64,000 nt of DNA from NCBI GenBank assembly GCA_903911145.1, contig CAIWCD010000034.1:1-64000 (forward strand), written 5' to 3'. The DNA is from an uncultured delta proteobacterium (GTDB lineage: Bacteria; Myxococcota; Myxococcia; Myxococcales; 40CM-4-68-19). Positions 44,486-54,010 of the stretch are shown here, piece after piece (within the stretch, counting starts at the first letter, position 1; each line of letters starts with the position of its first letter). Under the pieces are notes generated by a model. It ran no database searches, was not told the origin of the DNA, and was given only the letters and a program-made list of their open reading frames with translations. The position numbers and the translations under genes were made by a program.

Positions 44486-45990
44486 GTCGTCTCTCCGTCG
44501 AGCAGCCAGAGCGCGATCGCCGCCGTGGCGCGAAAGGGTCTCCACGCCTCCGCGCGCGCGCGCAGATCAGCGAACGTTGCGTCGCTCTTCTCTCTGCGAA
44601 TCGCACGCAGCAGGCCCAGATCGCGCAGAGGGAACGCGTCCGGTTCGTTCAGCGCGCGCATCGCGATGTAGTGGGCGCTCCACGGGCCGAATCCGCGAAG
44701 CGACTCGAGCGCAGCGCTCGCATCGTCGAGCGATCGCAGGCGCAGCCGCTCGAAGTCGAGCGAACCCTCGTTGACCGCGCGCGCGAGTTCATGCAGCGCG
44801 AGAGCGCGCGAGGGCATCAGCCCGAGCTCCGCGAGAGCCGCCGGCGTCGTGCGCGCGACCGCACTGGGCGCGGGGAATAGGTGCGTCGGCCCTTCGCTCG
44901 GACCCGTCGTCGAGGTCGATGCGGCCGAGCCTGATGAATCGATCGGCTCGCCGAGTTCGCGCACCAGGCGGCCCGCGAGCGTCTGCGCGGCGCGCACCGA
45001 AATCTGCTGGCCGAGCAGCGCGCGGACAGAAAGCTCGAACGGGTTCCACGCGCCCGGAACGCGCAGCCCTGGATGCTTCGCGAGAGCTCGCGCCAGCAGC
45101 GGGTCGTGCGCGAGATGCTCGGTGACAGTGAGCGATTGAACGTCGCAGCCGAACATCCGCCGCACTCCAGCCACCAGCGCAGGCAGGCTGTGCGCAGCAG
45201 TGGGCATCGTCCGCACGAGCAGCGCATGTCCGCGCGCGGCCTGCTCGACCTCGATGACCTGCGCACCTGCCGATCCGGGAAGACGCACGCTGCGCGAGTA
45301 GCTGCGCTCGCCAACGACCTCGACTCCATCGATTGCGCGGGCGCGGAAGAACGCGAGCAGCGCTGCCCAGTCGAGCGGCGGCGCATAGGGGATCTGCAGT
45401 TCGAGCAGATCGCTGCGGACCGCGCGGGGAGCGGCCTTGCGCAACATAGTTGGTGACGTCTGAAATGTTCGCTTCAGTTCTGCGTTGAAGCGACGCGTGC
45501 TGCCGAAGCCCGATGCGAGCGCGACTTCGGTCATCGGCAGCCGTGTCTGCTCGAGCAGTGTGCGTGCGAAGCGAAGTCGCTGCGTGCGAAGGACCGCGTG
45601 AGGAGAGGCGCCGAGATGTTGCATGAACAGACGGCGCAGATGCCGCTCGCCCACGCCCAGCCTGGTGCAGAGCTCCGCGATGCCGAGCTCGCCGATGTTC
45701 GCGCCGATCAGGTGCAGCGCGCGCGAGACGGTGGCGGAGCTTCCCGCAGCCGCAGGCAGAAGTGCCGACGTATCCGGTCGGCAGCGCAGGCAAGCGCGAA
45801 AGCCGGCCTCCTCTGCAGCCGCCGTGCAGGCGAAGAAGCGCACGTTCTTCGCGAGCGGCATCTTCGCGCTGCAGCCGGGGCGACAATAGATGCCGGTCGT
45901 GGTGATGCCCGCGATGAAACTCCCCTCGAAGCGCCGGTCGCGACTCTGCATCGCGCGAAAGAGTCGGGCCTCGTCGAAGAGCTTCGGCAT
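44482..45990 (-). CDS. Ada metal-binding/AraC HTH/AlkA DNA-3-methyladenine glycosylase fusion
   Basis: [26 protein letters not shown]...CLRCRPD; AraC-type HTH; Hh[24 protein letters not shown] and [15 protein letters not shown]. Confidence 0.92.
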   Translation of the reverse strand: MPKLFDEARLFRAMQSRDRRFEGSFIAGITTTGIYCRPGCSAKMPLAKNVRFFACTAAAEEAGFRACLRCRPDTSALLPAAAGSSATVSRALHLIGANIGELGIAELCTRLGVGERHLRRLFMQHLGASPHAVLRTQRLRFARTLLEQTRLPMTEVALASGFGSTRRFNAELKRTFQTSPTMLRKAAPRAVRSDLLELQIPYAPPLDWAALLAFFRARAIDGVEVVGERSYSRSVRLPGSAGAQVIEVEQAARGHALLVRTMPTAAHSLPALVAGVRRMFGCDVQSLTVTEHLAHDPLLARALAKHPGLRVPGAWNPFELSVRALLGQQISVRAAQTLAGRLVRELGEPIDSSGSAASTSTTGPSEGPTHLFPAPSAVARTTPAALAELGLMPSRALALHELARAVNEGSLDFERLRLRSLDDASAALESLRGFGPWSAHYIAMRALNEPDAFPLRDLGLLRAIRREKSDATFADLRARAEAWRPFRATAAIALWLLDGETT

Positions 45991-46110
45991 GGAGTGGGTC
46001 TAGCAAAGCGCCGTGCACTCATGCGCGCCAAATCCGGACGTCGAATTTCTTCGCGAGGTGCCCGCGCACGATTTGTCGCAGCGCCAAACACGGGCTATCA
46101 CGCGCGCGCA

Positions 46111-47145
46111 ATGCAGAACGCCTCCGCGCCCAGTTCCGCTGCCTCTTCGCGCGCGATCACGTTGGCGCATCTGCTCGTCCCGCTCGGCGCGATCTCCTGC
46201 CTGGTTCCGTTCGATGCGCTTGGCGTGCCGCTCCCGCGCGCGAGCGGCGGATTGGCTCTCTGCGCAGGCGCGACGCTCGGTCTTCTGCTGGGAAATCCCT
46301 ACGCCGCGAAGACGCGCAAACTCGCGCAGTGGGCGCTCCAACTCTCCGTCGTCGGACTCGGGTTCGGCATGGATCTGCGTGTCGTGATGCGTGCCGGTCT
46401 GCACGGAATCGGTTGGACCCTCACCGGGATCACAGGCTGTCTCGCGCTCGGCGCGCTCCTCGCGCGCACTCTGCGCGTCGGGGGCCGCACCGGAATGCTC
46501 ATCTCGGTGGGCACCGCAATCTGTGGAGGCAGCGCGATCGCTGCGGTCGCGCCGGTGGTGCGCGCTGACGAAGACGAGATCGCGGTGGCGCTGGCGACGG
46601 TCTTTCTCCTCAACGCAGTCGCATTGCTGATCTTCCCGCCCATCGGCCACGCGGCGCACCTCTCGCAGACGCAGTTCGGTCTCTGGGCCGCGCTCGCGAT
46701 CCACGACACCTCGTCCGTCGTCGCGGCTGCGATGTCCTACGGTGCGCAGGCACTCGAGATCGCGACCACCATCAAGCTCGCGCGCGCACTCTGGATCGTC
46801 CCGCTCACGCTGGTGGCCGGAGTGTGGATGGCGCGCCAGGATCGATTCGGAGCGCGCGCGACGGCCACAGGCGCGGCTTTGCGTGCGAAGTCTGCGCGGC
46901 CCTGGTTCATCGCGGGCTTCATTGCCGCCGCGGCGCTGGTGACGCTGTTGCCCGCGTTGCGGCCGTTCGGCCAAGCGATCCGGCTCGGTGCGCAGCAGGC
47001 GCTGGTGGCGACGCTCTTCCTCATCGGCACCGGCCTCTCCGCAGGGGCGCTTCGTCGCGTGGGAATTCGCCCGCTGGCTCTGGGTGTTCTGCTCTGGTGT
47101 GCCGTCGGCGCGATTTCCCTCGCCGCCATTTCCCTCTCGACTTGA
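46111..47145 (+). CDS. YeiH-family putative membrane exporter
   Basis: LQLSVVGLGFGMDLRVVMRAG; GTAICGGSAIAAVAPVVRADEDEIAVALATVFLLNAVALLIFPPIG; AIHDTSSVVAAAMSYG. Confidence 0.9.
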   Translation: MQNASAPSSAASSRAITLAHLLVPLGAISCLVPFDALGVPLPRASGGLALCAGATLGLLLGNPYAAKTRKLAQWALQLSVVGLGFGMDLRVVMRAGLHGIGWTLTGITGCLALGALLARTLRVGGRTGMLISVGTAICGGSAIAAVAPVVRADEDEIAVALATVFLLNAVALLIFPPIGHAAHLSQTQFGLWAALAIHDTSSVVAAAMSYGAQALEIATTIKLARALWIVPLTLVAGVWMARQDRFGARATATGAALRAKSARPWFIAGFIAAAALVTLLPALRPFGQAIRLGAQQALVATLFLIGTGLSAGALRRVGIRPLALGVLLWCAVGAISLAAISLST

Positions 47146-47211
47146 TGCAGCTGCCGATGCTTTGAACACCAATCGAAATGCTTTGAACACCAACGATCCG
47201 GAGATCCTCCT

Positions 47212-49314
47212 TTGAACCGCAATTCACTCAAGCTCCTCACTCTCGGCCTGCTCGCGGCCTGTCCCAAGGCGCCCATGAACTCAAGCAATCCAACAACTCC
47301 CTCCGCTCCGGCGGCGGTCTCGGGCATCGACGTGCAGTTCGTCGACGCGACCGTGCGCCCGCAGGACGATTTCTACAAATACGTGAACGGCAAGTGGCTT
47401 GAGAGCACGCCGATCCCGGCGGACAAGTCGCGCATCGGCTCGTTCACCACGCTCGCGGACGACGCGGAGATCGCGCTGCGCACGATCATCGAGAACGCAG
47501 CGAAGGATCCGAATCGGCAGCCGGGCAGCGAGGCGCAGAAGATCGGCGACCTCTTCGCGAGCTTCATGGATGAAGCGACGATCGAGCAGAAGGGACTTGC
47601 TCCGCTGCACGCTGCGTTCGCGCAGGTCGACGCGCTCGCCGACAAGAAGGAGATCCCCGCGCTCATCGGCAAGTTCGGACAACTCTCCATCGATGCGCCG
47701 ATCGGCGCCGGTATCCACCAGGACAACAAGGATTCGACGAAGTATGTCGTTGATATCGGCCAGAGCGGATTGGGCCTGCCCGATCGCGACTATTACCTGA
47801 CACCAGCGGCTCGAGCTGCGCACGGCGACATCCCACTGTCGCCAGCCGATGAAGCCAAGATGAAGGAGGTATTGGGCAAGTATCAGGCCCATATCGTCAA
47901 GATGCTCACGCTGGCCGGGGATGCGAACGCCGCGACTGCAGCCGCCGCGATCATCGCGCTCGAATCGGAACTGGCATTGCAGCAATGGACGAAGGTTGAG
48001 AATCGCAATCCGAACAAGACCTACAACAAAGTTGAACTCGCCAAGCTGGGCGACCTGGCGCCGGGATTCGATTGGAAGCGATATCTCGTTGCAGCGGGAG
48101 TCGACGGCAAGGTTGATTACCTGATCATCAGCCAGCCGACTTATATCGCCGGATTCAACAAGATCCTCCACGACACGCCGCTCGCGACCTGGAAGGCCTA
48201 TTTCCGTTGGCAGATCCTCGGAACCTATGCGCCCTATCTCTCGAAGGCGTTTGTCGACGAGAGCTTCGCCTTCTATGGAACCGTTCTCAGCGGCGTTCCT
48301 GAGAATCGCCCGCGGTGGAAGCGCGGCGTTTCGCTCGTCGAGGGCGCGGTCGGCGAAGGCCTCGGCAAGCTCTATGTCGCGCAATACTTCCCGCCCGCGA
48401 GCAAGGCCCGCATGGAGACGCTGGTCGCCAATCTCCTCAAGGCATATGAGCAGAGCATCGATACGCTCGATTGGATGAGCGCGGAGACCAAGCACGAGGC
48501 GCGTGCGAAGCTTGCCAAGTTCACGCCGAAGATTGGATATCCGAAGACGTGGCGCGACTACTCGTCGCTGAATATCTCGGCGACCGACCTGATTGGAAAT
48601 CTCGAGCGGGCGCGCCAGTTCGAATACACGCGCAACGTCAATAAGCTCGGCAAGCCGATCGATCGCGACGAGTGGGGCATGACGCCGCAGACGGTGAACG
48701 CCTATTACAATCCCGAACTCAATGAGATCGTCTTTCCTGCCGCGATCCTCCAGCCGCCGTTCTTTAATCCCGCCGCCGACGATGCCGTGAACTACGGCGG
48801 CATCGGTGCGGTGATTGGCCACGAGATCAGCCACGGCTTCGATGACCAGGGCGCCCAATATGACGGCAATGGAAACCTGCGCGACTGGTGGACGAAGGAC
48901 GACCACGCGAAGTTCGCGGCCAAGACGCAGGCGCTGATTGCTCAATATGCCGCGCAGGAGGCGGTGCCCGGATATCACGTCAATGGCGAGCTGACGCTGG
49001 GCGAGAACATCGCGGATAATTCGGGATTGGCGATTGCCTATAAGGCCTATCAGCTCTCGCTCAATGGTGGCGCGGCTCCGGTGATTGATGGTCTCTCCGG
49101 CGCGCAGCGGCTCTATATGGGCTGGGCGCAGGTCTGGCGCGGCAAGACTCGCGAGAACGAAGCGATCCGGCGAATCAAGACCGATCCGCACTCGCCCGCT
49201 TCGATCCGCGGCTCGGTGACGCTGACGAACCAGCCCGGCTTCTTCAAGGCGTTTGATATCAAGCCGACCGATAAGCTGTTCGTCGCGCCGGAGAAGCAGA
49301 TCATCATCTGGTAA
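47212..49314 (+). CDS. M13-family zinc metallopeptidase (neprilysin-like)
   Basis: VIGHEISHGFDDQGAQYDGNGNLRDWW; GENIADNSGLAIAYKAY; TTG start. Confidence 0.95.
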   Translation: MNRNSLKLLTLGLLAACPKAPMNSSNPTTPSAPAAVSGIDVQFVDATVRPQDDFYKYVNGKWLESTPIPADKSRIGSFTTLADDAEIALRTIIENAAKDPNRQPGSEAQKIGDLFASFMDEATIEQKGLAPLHAAFAQVDALADKKEIPALIGKFGQLSIDAPIGAGIHQDNKDSTKYVVDIGQSGLGLPDRDYYLTPAARAAHGDIPLSPADEAKMKEVLGKYQAHIVKMLTLAGDANAATAAAAIIALESELALQQWTKVENRNPNKTYNKVELAKLGDLAPGFDWKRYLVAAGVDGKVDYLIISQPTYIAGFNKILHDTPLATWKAYFRWQILGTYAPYLSKAFVDESFAFYGTVLSGVPENRPRWKRGVSLVEGAVGEGLGKLYVAQYFPPASKARMETLVANLLKAYEQSIDTLDWMSAETKHEARAKLAKFTPKIGYPKTWRDYSSLNISATDLIGNLERARQFEYTRNVNKLGKPIDRDEWGMTPQTVNAYYNPELNEIVFPAAILQPPFFNPAADDAVNYGGIGAVIGHEISHGFDDQGAQYDGNGNLRDWWTKDDHAKFAAKTQALIAQYAAQEAVPGYHVNGELTLGENIADNSGLAIAYKAYQLSLNGGAAPVIDGLSGAQRLYMGWAQVWRGKTRENEAIRRIKTDPHSPASIRGSVTLTNQPGFFKAFDIKPTDKLFVAPEKQIIIW

Positions 49315-49359
49315 TCGCGCTGGCGACTGGGGAGAGCGGGTTTTTTATTTGAGCCCGCC

Positions 49360-49393
49360 GTGAGTGCATGCAAGCTGCTTTGCATGCACTCAC
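49360..49393. repeat. perfect 14-bp inverted repeat (hairpin), loop GCTGCT
   Basis: GTGAGTGCATGCAA - GCTGCT - TTGCATGCACTCAC; contains both candidate start codons of the next gene. Confidence 0.95.
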
Positions 49394-50856
49394 CCTCGCT
49401 GTTCCGCGCTCGCCGCGCCTGCGCGCTGGTCCTCGTTGCTGCCTGCGCCACCTCGTTTACCGCCCGCGCGAGCGGCTTTTTCTATGCCGATCTCGGCGCG
49501 CGCGAATTGGGCCGAGGCGCCACTGGCGCGGCCGGCACCGACGATCTCTCCTCGATCATCTACAACCCGGCAGGCCTCGCTGATCTCACCGGGCTCACCG
49601 TCCAGCTCGATGTTCAGTTCGCGCATCAGCCCTTGTCGTTCACGCGCGACGTCGGTGTCGTTGGAGCGGGATGCGGCGTTGGCGGCGGTGCCTGCAACAC
49701 GGTCAGCGACGGGGCCTCCTACTTTCCCAACACGATTTCCGGCGTCGCTCTCGACCTCGGCGTCCTCTCTCCCGTGCTGCGCGGAGTCGTCGTCGCGCTC
49801 GCCGCGCACGGGCCGCCCGCGGCAGGTATCCATACTTTTCCGGATCCGCGCACGTTCGGCTCGGCCACCGAAGTGGCGCAGAGCGCGCCGCAGCGCTATT
49901 CGCTGATCGCGAGCAACAATTTCATCTTCTATCCAGGCGTGCACATCGGCTGGCGCGCGACCGACTGGCTCTCCATCGGCGCGGGCGCAGAGATTCGCAT
50001 CTTCCACATCACGCAGACGCAATCGATCTTCGGCATCGCCGATCTGGGCGGCGACTATCCCGCCTTCGACGCGGTCGCCACCATCGATGCCAAACAGAAT
50101 GCCTATCCGGTCTTCGATGGCGGGCTGATTGTTCGCCCCATTCCGTCGATGCGAAATCTCTCCATCGGTCTCTCGGGCCACCTCGGAACGCCGGTCTCTG
50201 CGGATGGAACGATGACCATCCAGACTCCTCCGGCTGCCGCTGCGCTCAACATTCAAGTGGTGGGAAATCGAACGCACGTCGATCTGCGTTTGCCGAGTGA
50301 CGCGCGCCTCGGCGTGCAGTGGAAGGGCGGGCGGGCGCTGGTCGCGGTTGACGGGACCTGGGAAGGCTGGGGTGCCGTGCAGAACATCAAGGTCACTCCC
50401 ATCGGCATCTCGCTCGTCTCGGGGACCGGGGCGTCGCAGAAGAGCACGCCGGTCGCGCCGATCTTCCTGCACAAGGATTTCCACGGCGCGTTCACCGCGC
50501 GCGTTGGCGGCGAGTGGCGCCTGTTCGACAAGGGCGATCAGCTTCTGCCGGGCGGCACCGAGATCGCGCTTCGCCTCGGCGGCATCTACGAGAGTTCGGC
50601 GATCCCGGATTCGAGTCTGCAGGTCGATTTCGTCGACGGTCCACGCTTCGCCGCCACGGCAGGTCTCTCCGTCACCACGCACGATGTCTCGCTCACGTTC
50701 GCCTACGCGCACTACTTCCAGAGCGAGCGCGACGTCACGACCAGCGCCGCCACGCGCGTCGATCCCTATCCAGCGCCGCCCTTCATCGTCGGAAACGGAA
50801 CGTATGTGACGTCGCTCGACGCGATTGCCATCGACCTGCGCTGGCACGCGTTCTAA
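49384..50856 (+). CDS. OmpP1/FadL-family outer membrane protein
   Basis: Signal peptide then SGFFYADLGARELGRGATGAAGTDDLSSIIYNPAGLADL; beta-barrel pattern. Confidence 0.88.
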   Translation: MHSPSLFRARRACALVLVAACATSFTARASGFFYADLGARELGRGATGAAGTDDLSSIIYNPAGLADLTGLTVQLDVQFAHQPLSFTRDVGVVGAGCGVGGGACNTVSDGASYFPNTISGVALDLGVLSPVLRGVVVALAAHGPPAAGIHTFPDPRTFGSATEVAQSAPQRYSLIASNNFIFYPGVHIGWRATDWLSIGAGAEIRIFHITQTQSIFGIADLGGDYPAFDAVATIDAKQNAYPVFDGGLIVRPIPSMRNLSIGLSGHLGTPVSADGTMTIQTPPAAAALNIQVVGNRTHVDLRLPSDARLGVQWKGGRALVAVDGTWEGWGAVQNIKVTPIGISLVSGTGASQKSTPVAPIFLHKDFHGAFTARVGGEWRLFDKGDQLLPGGTEIALRLGGIYESSAIPDSSLQVDFVDGPRFAATAGLSVTTHDVSLTFAYAHYFQSERDVTTSAATRVDPYPAPPFIVGNGTYVTSLDAIAIDLRWHAF

Positions 50857-50871
50857 CCAGCCGCGAGAAGG

Positions 50872-51288
50872 TCAGCGTCGGTGCAGCACGCCGAGAGCGA
50901 ACGCGAGAATGCCGAGCCCAGCGTGGCACAGCGCAACCGTCGGGTGCCACGGTTCGGGCACGAGGTAGGCGAGCGCGAATCCGCTGAGCGCGAGCGTTGC
51001 GAAGAGTGCGCTCACCGAGACGCCGCTCGCGACGCGCTTGCGCAGCACGAGGCCGACCGGAATGTGGCGCGCGGCGACGAGGCCGAACGCGAAGAGGCTG
51101 AGCATCGAGGAGAGGCCGTGCCAGCGGGCCAGCCACGGATCGAGTGCGCTCGGCAGACCGGACGGATCGCGGCGCAGATCGGAGAGCTGCCACGCGAGTC
51201 CGCTCGCGGTGAGCGAGATTGCAGAACAGACAACTGTCTGTATTTGCCAGCGTGGGAGCGCGTTGGCGCGCGTGCGCTTCGTGGTCAT
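50872..51288 (-). CDS. 4-TM His-containing membrane protein, possible b-type-cytochrome-like redox partner
   Basis: Four hydrophobic segments with several His near membrane segments; ATGA-coupled to apbE. Confidence 0.55.
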   Translation of the reverse strand: MTTKRTRANALPRWQIQTVVCSAISLTASGLAWQLSDLRRDPSGLPSALDPWLARWHGLSSMLSLFAFGLVAARHIPVGLVLRKRVASGVSVSALFATLALSGFALAYLVPEPWHPTVALCHAGLGILAFALGVLHRR

Positions 51289-51998
51289 GCGTGCTGCCAG
51301 GCGGTCGCGCCGAAGCGGGCGAGCAGGGGATCGTCGACGGCGGAGAGCGCGACGATCTTCGTGAGCGCGTCGGAGATGAGGCAGGTGGAGGCGGCGACGC
51401 TGACGTGGCGTGCGCGTGCAGCTCCCGCGAGCAGTGAACGTGCGCTCGCGCCGAAGTAGCTCGTCGCCAACGCTCCTTCGCGCAGCACCATCCAGGGCCG
51501 CACGCCGCCGCGCACTTCGTCGCGCAGTTGCACCGGAACTTCCATTCCCTGCACGCGCAGATCGCCCCCGGCGTTCACCCAGCAGGCGGCGCCCTCGAGC
51601 GCACGGCTGAGCGCCTCGAACGCGCGATCGACCGCGAACCCTTTGCCAATGCCGCCGAGATCGATTCGCACGCCGTCGCTGTGCTTGAACAGACGCCCGT
51701 CTTCGTTGATCGACCAGTCGTGGGGACCGGTGCCTTGCGTGATGTCGAAGCGCCCCGCGCTCTCGCACTGCAGCTCTGCAGCGACGCGAAGAACGCAGGC
51801 CGTCTCGTCGGTGATCCTGCGCGCGGCACCAGCAGGCGCGGCGTTGAAACGGTGGATGTCGCTCTCCGAATGGAAGATTGAAAGCGCGCGCTCCACTTCG
51901 GCGATGGCGAAGTATGCGGCATCGAACGCACGCGCATTGATCGGCGCGTCCGCACCGAGCTCCACAATCGTGCCCAGGGCAGGCCGTGCGCGCCGCAT
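51285..51998 (-). CDS. apbE: FAD:protein FMN transferase (ApbE-like)
   Basis: FDITQGTGPHDW; RIDLGGIGKGFAVDRAFEAL; CWVNAGGDLRVQG. Confidence 0.9.
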   Translation of the reverse strand: MRRARPALGTIVELGADAPINARAFDAAYFAIAEVERALSIFHSESDIHRFNAAPAGAARRITDETACVLRVAAELQCESAGRFDITQGTGPHDWSINEDGRLFKHSDGVRIDLGGIGKGFAVDRAFEALSRALEGAACWVNAGGDLRVQGMEVPVQLRDEVRGGVRPWMVLREGALATSYFGASARSLLAGAARARHVSVAASTCLISDALTKIVALSAVDDPLLARFGATAWQHA

Positions 51999-52000
51999 GA

Positions 52001-52549
52001 TCACTTCAGCGCTCCCACGGATCTCAACGACGCGAGCACCGCGATGCTGCGCCGGGCGCCGTCGGCGACGTGATTGCACGAAAGCGTTGCACCGCTGATG
52101 TTCGAGAGATCGTCGCCGACGCGCAGAGGAGAACTCTCGCTCTTGCCCGCGAACTGCGCGCGCCACGCGGCCTGCCGTACCTCCTGCCCGTGGCTCTCGC
52201 GATACGCGAGGATCTCGACTTCGCGGACCACGCCGTTCAATCCCAGTCCGGCGGCGAACGTGATGCGATCGAACTTTCCGATCACGTCATCGACGATCAC
52301 GGCACCAACGATCACGCCGCCGCGCAGCGCGAGCCGCACGATCCACTTCGCGCGCACGGGCAGGCCCAGCTTGCTCTCGAGCGCACTGCGCGCCTTCTCG
52401 TCGAGGTGAAACTCGCGTGTCTGGAACTGCTCCGCTTCGGGAAAAATCGTGGCCTGCGCCTGATCGCCAGAGAGATATTCGACCGCGAAGGCCGCACTGG
52501 GCGCGGTTGCGGTGGCCGCGGCAGGGATGATGATCGACCAGCGCGCCAT
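52001..52549 (-). CDS. exported FMN-binding-domain protein (flavinylation substrate candidate)
   Basis: Signal-like N-terminus; C-terminal SGATLS motif typical of ApbE substrates; next to apbE. Confidence 0.8.
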   Translation of the reverse strand: MARWSIIIPAAATATAPSAAFAVEYLSGDQAQATIFPEAEQFQTREFHLDEKARSALESKLGLPVRAKWIVRLALRGGVIVGAVIVDDVIGKFDRITFAAGLGLNGVVREVEILAYRESHGQEVRQAAWRAQFAGKSESSPLRVGDDLSNISGATLSCNHVADGARRSIAVLASLRSVGALK

Positions 52550-53824
52550 CTAGAACGCCATCCCGATGCCGAGGTCGAGGCGATCGAACGTCGTGTTGTT
52601 GGCGAACCACTGGTAGTCGCACTTCATCACCACTTGAGGCGTGATGAAGAAGTTCGCGCCAATCGTGAGCACCTTGTCGCTTTGCTGCGGCCAGAGCACG
52701 TTGTCTCCCGGCGTATTCGAGGCGGGAACCAGTCCGGTCGGTGTCACCGGTCCCGTCGTGCCCTTGTAGCGTGCGCCCATGTCGTAACTCTCCCCGCGAA
52801 CGAAGGGCGCGAGGCGGAACATTCCATTCTGCCAGACGCTGTAGGCGGCCTGCAGAAAGTAGCCATTGAACGAGGCGGGAATCGGATTGCCCGCACCCGG
52901 ATTGGCCGCATTCGCCGCGGCAGTATTGCTGATATATCCGGCCGTATAGAGCGCGCTGAGATCGAGCCGTCCCGGCGTGTAGCGGACGTGGGCCTCCCAA
53001 AGGGTCACGAGCGGATCATCCGCTCCTGGAGCGGTCGCGATGCTCGAAGGCTTTACTGCGCGGCCTGTCTTGATTGCGCCTCCGACCACCAGCCCTGGAT
53101 ATCCATGGTAATCGGCCGCGATATATCCAGATAATCGCTTCGCGCTGGCGGACTGCAACTCCTGGTGGCTCGCCTGCAGCGGTGCCATCTCGTGCGCTTC
53201 GAGATCGAATGCGTTCGCATAGAGCGGATAGGTCGGCGCGAAATTCCACGAGGAGAAGCTGTTGCCCGTGGTGACGCCAAGGCTCCAGCCGATGCCGAGA
53301 GGAGTGGTGCCGTGCAGACCGATGCCGCCTTCGCGCCAGGTGCTCGGGAGGATCAGCGTCTCGACGAAGTTTCGCTGCACGCCAAAATACTGCGTCGGTT
53401 CGTGATGCTCATTGATCAGACCGAACGGCATGAGGAAGAGGCCAGCGGTGATGGTCATCCAATCGGTGGGCTGGAACTCCAGATAGAACTGCTCGACCTC
53501 GAACTCGCCGTCATCGCTGGCCGAGGCGACGGAGTGCTCCACTTCCCACTCGGAGTTGAACGAGACGGCGGGGCTGAAGCGATAGCCGATGCCGACGACG
53601 GCGCGCCGCAGGTCAGCGACCGTGCGGTCGAGGTCGCGCGTGGGGCGCGCGTATTCGATCTCGCCGTAGCCCCAGAAATTGATGTTGTCGAGGACCGACG
53701 AAGTGCGCGTCGCGGGTAGAGCGAGCGGTACCTGCTCGGGAGATTGTTCGGGCGCAGAGTCGCCCGCGAGTGCGGCGAAGGGGAGGAGCAGGAGCAGCGC
53801 AAGCAGGAAACGGGGCGGAGCCAT
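52550..53824 (-). CDS. porin-like outer membrane protein
   Basis: Signal peptide; beta-barrel pattern ending in LDLGIGMAF (terminal aromatic). Confidence 0.8.
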   Translation of the reverse strand: MAPPRFLLALLLLLPFAALAGDSAPEQSPEQVPLALPATRTSSVLDNINFWGYGEIEYARPTRDLDRTVADLRRAVVGIGYRFSPAVSFNSEWEVEHSVASASDDGEFEVEQFYLEFQPTDWMTITAGLFLMPFGLINEHHEPTQYFGVQRNFVETLILPSTWREGGIGLHGTTPLGIGWSLGVTTGNSFSSWNFAPTYPLYANAFDLEAHEMAPLQASHQELQSASAKRLSGYIAADYHGYPGLVVGGAIKTGRAVKPSSIATAPGADDPLVTLWEAHVRYTPGRLDLSALYTAGYISNTAAANAANPGAGNPIPASFNGYFLQAAYSVWQNGMFRLAPFVRGESYDMGARYKGTTGPVTPTGLVPASNTPGDNVLWPQQSDKVLTIGANFFITPQVVMKCDYQWFANNTTFDRLDLGIGMAF

Positions 53825-53869
53825 CGGGCGACCGGGGCAGGAGGGAGCAGCGAACCGGTGTTGATGAAG

Positions 53870-53898
53870 TTGAGAATGATTACCAAAATCAATCTCAA
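53870..53898. promoter_or_regulatory. candidate Fur box / 12-bp-arm inverted repeat
   Basis: TTGAGAATGATT-ACCAA-AATCAATCTCAA (one mismatch); GAGAATGATTACCAAAATC matches GATAATGATAATCATTATC at 14 of 19 positions. Confidence 0.6.
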
Positions 53899-54010
53899 CA
53901 TGTCAAGACGGCGCCTGACCCGCGACACGGCGCCTTTGTCGCGCTCGCTCCGCCGACAGGTCGCGCTATAAGCACGCGCGCAGTCCCACCGGACGTTCGG
54001 GAGCATCACG

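Noticed and set aside
49336-49358. GCGGG...CCCGC with T-run as terminator after the M13 peptidase
   Set aside because: Only a 5-bp stem, and the T-run lies in the loop rather than after the stem
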